This document shows positions 62,224 through 64,000 of a stretch of DNA of 64,000 nucleotides, piece after piece (position 1 is the stretch's first letter; every line of letters begins with the position of its first letter). This DNA is from Halomonas sp. 7T (GTDB lineage: Bacteria > Pseudomonadota > Gammaproteobacteria > Pseudomonadales > Halomonadaceae), in assembly GCF_025643255.1 (NCBI RefSeq), contig NZ_CP087112.1, positions 3,472,001 through 3,536,000 of the forward strand. Reading direction: 5' to 3'. The notes beneath the pieces were generated by a model, which ran no database searches, was not told where the DNA came from, and saw nothing but the letters and a program-made list of their open reading frames with translations. The position numbers and the translations under genes were made by a program.

Positions 62224-62252
62224 TGCATCCACTGGGCGCGACAGTGCGTATG
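62224..62252 (+). promoter_or_regulatory. Possible ECF-type promoter of the fasciclin gene
   Basis: TGCATCC at 62224-62230 and CGTATG at 62247-62252, 16 bases apart, 55 bases before the fasciclin start. The elements have the form of ECF promoters but the consensus of this sigma factor is not known, so this is tentative. Confidence 0.3.
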
Positions 62253-62306
62253 TATGAATGAGCTTACATTGTTGAGCCATTTTAACGATAACCAGGAGAT
62301 GCCCCA

Positions 62307-62858
62307 ATGAAACTCAAACTTTTGGCTGCCAGCCTTTGTGCCGCTGCTCTTTGGACAGGTACTGCGTTTGCCGCTCACGGCCCGACCATGGTCGGCGGTG
62401 CAAATATGTTGCCAGAGCGTAATATCATTGAAAATGCTGTCAATTCTGGTGACCATGCAACGCTAGTAGCGGCGGTGCAGGCAGCAGATCTCGTGAATGT
62501 TTTGCAGGGCGAGGGTCCTTTTACTGTCTTTGCCCCGGTGGATGCGGCTTTTGCTAAATTGCCTGAAGGCACAGTAGATACGTTATTGATGCCAGAGAAT
62601 CAGGAGCAGTTGCAAACTGTCCTAACCTACCACGTGGTGCCCGGCAATCTGACACGCGATGTGTTGTTGGAGCAGGTCATGGAAAATGACGGTACGGTAG
62701 CCTTTAAAACCGTACAAGGTGGGCATCTAACGGTGATGCGTAACGGCAACAATCTGATGGTCATGGATGCCCAAGGCAATAGTGCCAACATTACAGTGGT
62801 GGATGTGGCGCAGTCGAATGGCGTTATTCACGTGATAGATAGCGTACTGCTGCCATAA
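62307..62858 (+). CDS. Secreted fasciclin (FAS1) domain protein
   Basis: 183-residue exported protein. A Sec signal peptide ends near TAFAAHG (residue 22), and one FAS1 domain fills the rest (about 36-183). The two FAS1 motifs are seen: GEGPFTVFAPVDAAFAKLPE (H1) and LQTVLTYHVVPGNLT plus NGVIHVIDSVLLP (H2 and end). Such proteins act in adhesion or surface stress. ACCAGGAG precedes the ATG. Divergent from the ECF sigma gene and followed by its own terminator, so it is likely the sigma factor's target. Confidence 0.93.
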   Translation: MKLKLLAASLCAAALWTGTAFAAHGPTMVGGANMLPERNIIENAVNSGDHATLVAAVQAADLVNVLQGEGPFTVFAPVDAAFAKLPEGTVDTLLMPENQEQLQTVLTYHVVPGNLTRDVLLEQVMENDGTVAFKTVQGGHLTVMRNGNNLMVMDAQGNSANITVVDVAQSNGVIHVIDSVLLP

Positions 62859-62908
62859 ACTCTGCTGTATAAGCCTTAGCCCGCTAGTTGGCTAAGTTGT
62901 TGTTAAAG

Positions 62909-62939
62909 CTGCCGCTTTGAAAACAAAGTGGCAGTTTTT
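62909..62939 (+). terminator. Terminator of the fasciclin gene
   Basis: CTGCCGCTTTG - AAAA - CAAAGTGGCAG followed by five T. Eleven pairs including one G-T wobble. Confidence 0.9.
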
Positions 62940-63150
62940 GTCTACAAAATCCGCTGCAGATGCTGACGGGCAGCATTAGACGCGATGGCATAGGGACTGA
63001 ATATGCCCCTAAGTAATCACCGTGCCTTTCAACGTACGATAGAAGTAATCCGCGAACTAATGACCCAAGATTATTCAAGCCCATCACTATCTAAAGCTAG
63101 GTACGCGAAAATAAGATCAAGCCATTGATTTAATAAGTTTTTTAACGCCA

Positions 63151-63864
63151 TTATTGTGCGGTTCGCCAAACGCACATTCCCGCGAAGTAAACAGAGGTCA
63201 AGCCTACGCCCCACAGCGCCCAGGCGGTATAATCAGGGCTTGAGAGAATTAACGCGGTCGTGCACACACACCACAACAGCGTGACGGCGATATTGAGCGG
63301 CATAAACAGGCGCACGCGAAACGGATGCAGAAACTTCATTTTGGTCACGGTCAGCACCGCCAGGACGAGGATCGCGGCAAACGTGATGAAGGGGGGGAAA
63401 TCGAGAATATAAAAATAGGCTGCGGCAATGTTCCAAGCAGCAGGAAAGCCAACAAAGTAATTATCCTGGCTTTTCATATCGACGTTGCAGAAGCAGAACA
63501 TCGACGATAGAAGAATAATAAAGACGGAGATCAGCCCTAAATAGGGTGGCAACTCAATGAAGTAGTAAATAAACAGAGCGGGAATAAACGCCCAGGTGAG
63601 GTAATCAATCACCATATCCAGCGTCGACCCATCGAAGTGGGGCAGTACGGACTTCACCTCATATTTGCGTGCCAGGGTGCCATCAATCCCGTCGATCATC
63701 ATCGCCGCCCCTAGCCAGAGAAGGCAGGCTACCGGGTTATTATCAACCAGCGCGAGCAGTGCCATCGTGCCAAGCAGTACGCCGCTGGCGGTAAAGATAT
63801 GCACGCTCCACGCCTTATATATTGAGGCGCGGGATTCGGTATGCGAAGAGAGCGATTGGACCAC
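63151..63864 (-). CDS. pcs: Phosphatidylcholine synthase-like CDP-alcohol phosphatidyltransferase
   Basis: 237-residue membrane enzyme with about eight helices. The CDP-alcohol transferase motif is in the Pcs form: DGIDGTLARKYEVKSVLPHF followed by DGSTLDMVIDYLTWAFIPAL, i.e. DG-x-x-DG-x-x-AR with an extended gap before D-x-x-x-D. Pcs condenses CDP-diacylglycerol directly with choline to make phosphatidylcholine. Length matches Pcs (about 240). Start at 63864 is the first ATG. It stands alone; the 292 bases between it and the fasciclin gene hold only that gene's terminator. Confidence 0.88.
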   Translation of the reverse strand: MVQSLSSHTESRASIYKAWSVHIFTASGVLLGTMALLALVDNNPVACLLWLGAAMMIDGIDGTLARKYEVKSVLPHFDGSTLDMVIDYLTWAFIPALFIYYFIELPPYLGLISVFIILLSSMFCFCNVDMKSQDNYFVGFPAAWNIAAAYFYILDFPPFITFAAILVLAVLTVTKMKFLHPFRVRLFMPLNIAVTLLWCVCTTALILSSPDYTAWALWGVGLTSVYFAGMCVWRTAQ

Positions 63865-64000
63865 GGTAACCCCAGTGGGAACGCGTCGTCCCCTTGCTGT
63901 TAGATGGATTAATAAGCGTTTAAAAGACGATACACTACTATAGTTAAATCGTCAGGAAATACACGGTGCAGCTACTAAGTACCGCGTCAAAACATTGTCG
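63865..64000. promoter_or_regulatory. Upstream region of the pcs-like gene
   Basis: 136 bases to the window end, no gene seen. GACGAT (63926-63931) and ATCGTC (63948-63953) form a perfect inverted repeat with a 16-base spacer about 60-90 bases before the start codon, a possible operator. Confidence 0.4.

Noticed and set aside
1..64000. CRISPR arrays, tRNA, rRNA, insertion sequences, integrases
   Set aside because: None were seen on reading both strands. The repeats found are short tandem, inverted or the single 27-bp direct pair described.

Overview
The window looks like a chromosomal segment of a moderately halophilic gammaproteobacterium of the Halomonas/Vreelandella type. The reasons are the moderate-to-high GC base composition, gene content typical of that family (phosphonate, polyamine, GABA and beta-alanine catabolism, many amino-acid-type transporters), a HemP-HmuRSTUV heme operon with a Fur box, and DUF1127/DUF6482-type small proteins. 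This assignment is inference from gene content; there is no rRNA or tRNA in the window to confirm it.

Layout. 0-4.3 kb: 2-aminoethylphosphonate (AEP) use, with a permease cut by the window edge, phnW, phnX and an EamA carrier whose start codons overlap. 4.3-7 kb: a TSUP permease, the Mg2+ channel mgtE and a small DUF6482-like gene, all on the minus strand. 7.1-13.2 kb: a complete heme-uptake operon on the minus strand, hemP-hmuR-hmuS-hmuT-hmuU-hmuV, behind a near-perfect Fur box; hemP has only 55 codons. 13.4-14.9 kb: a DadA-type amino-acid dehydrogenase preceded by a tandem glycine riboswitch. 15-25.7 kb: mixed housekeeping genes (DMT carrier, HPP protein, gamma-glutamylcyclotransferase, histone-deacetylase-like amidohydrolase, CbiX-like chelatase, ABC-F ATPase, ZipA-like protein, TspO, NemA, a chemoreceptor with an FNR/Anr box in front).

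25.8-41.9 kb: a polyamine-to-succinate block. PuuA, PuuB, PuuC and PuuD (gamma-glutamyl route) and a SpuC-type aminotransferase (direct route) feed GABA to GabT/GabD. The block also holds an NhaC-family transporter, a PuuR-like XRE-cupin regulator, a MocR/GabR-type regulator beside gabD, and an unusual M24-family hydrolase that lacks most metal ligands. 41.9-43.3 kb: a small AT-rich insert carrying one unrecognised gene, bracketed by a 27-bp near-identical direct repeat. One copy of the repeat is the end of phrB and the other is the gabT terminator.

43.3-51.5 kb: photolyase, an IsdG/HmoA-like monooxygenase, then what reads as an anaerobic fumarate respiration module: menA, a DASS dicarboxylate transporter and frdABCD, with an FNR/Anr box between the divergent transporter and frdA. 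51.5-56.6 kb: the lower part of reductive pyrimidine / beta-alanine catabolism (amidase, beta-alanine aminotransferase, MmsA-type dehydrogenase, RutR-like regulator). 56.6-64 kb: an Lrp/AsnC regulator divergent from a nucleoside-recognition-type membrane protein, a second MocR regulator divergent from DUF1127-phzF, an ECF sigma / anti-sigma pair divergent from a secreted fasciclin-domain protein, and a phosphatidylcholine-synthase-like enzyme.

The points that most deserve a second look are the AT-rich insert with its flanking repeat and unknown protein, the glycine riboswitch on a DadA-like gene, the metal-ligand-poor M24 protein next to puuB, the repeat arrays next to both MocR genes, and the linked menA-DASS-frd module with its FNR box. 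No CRISPR array, tRNA, rRNA, insertion sequence or integrase was seen.
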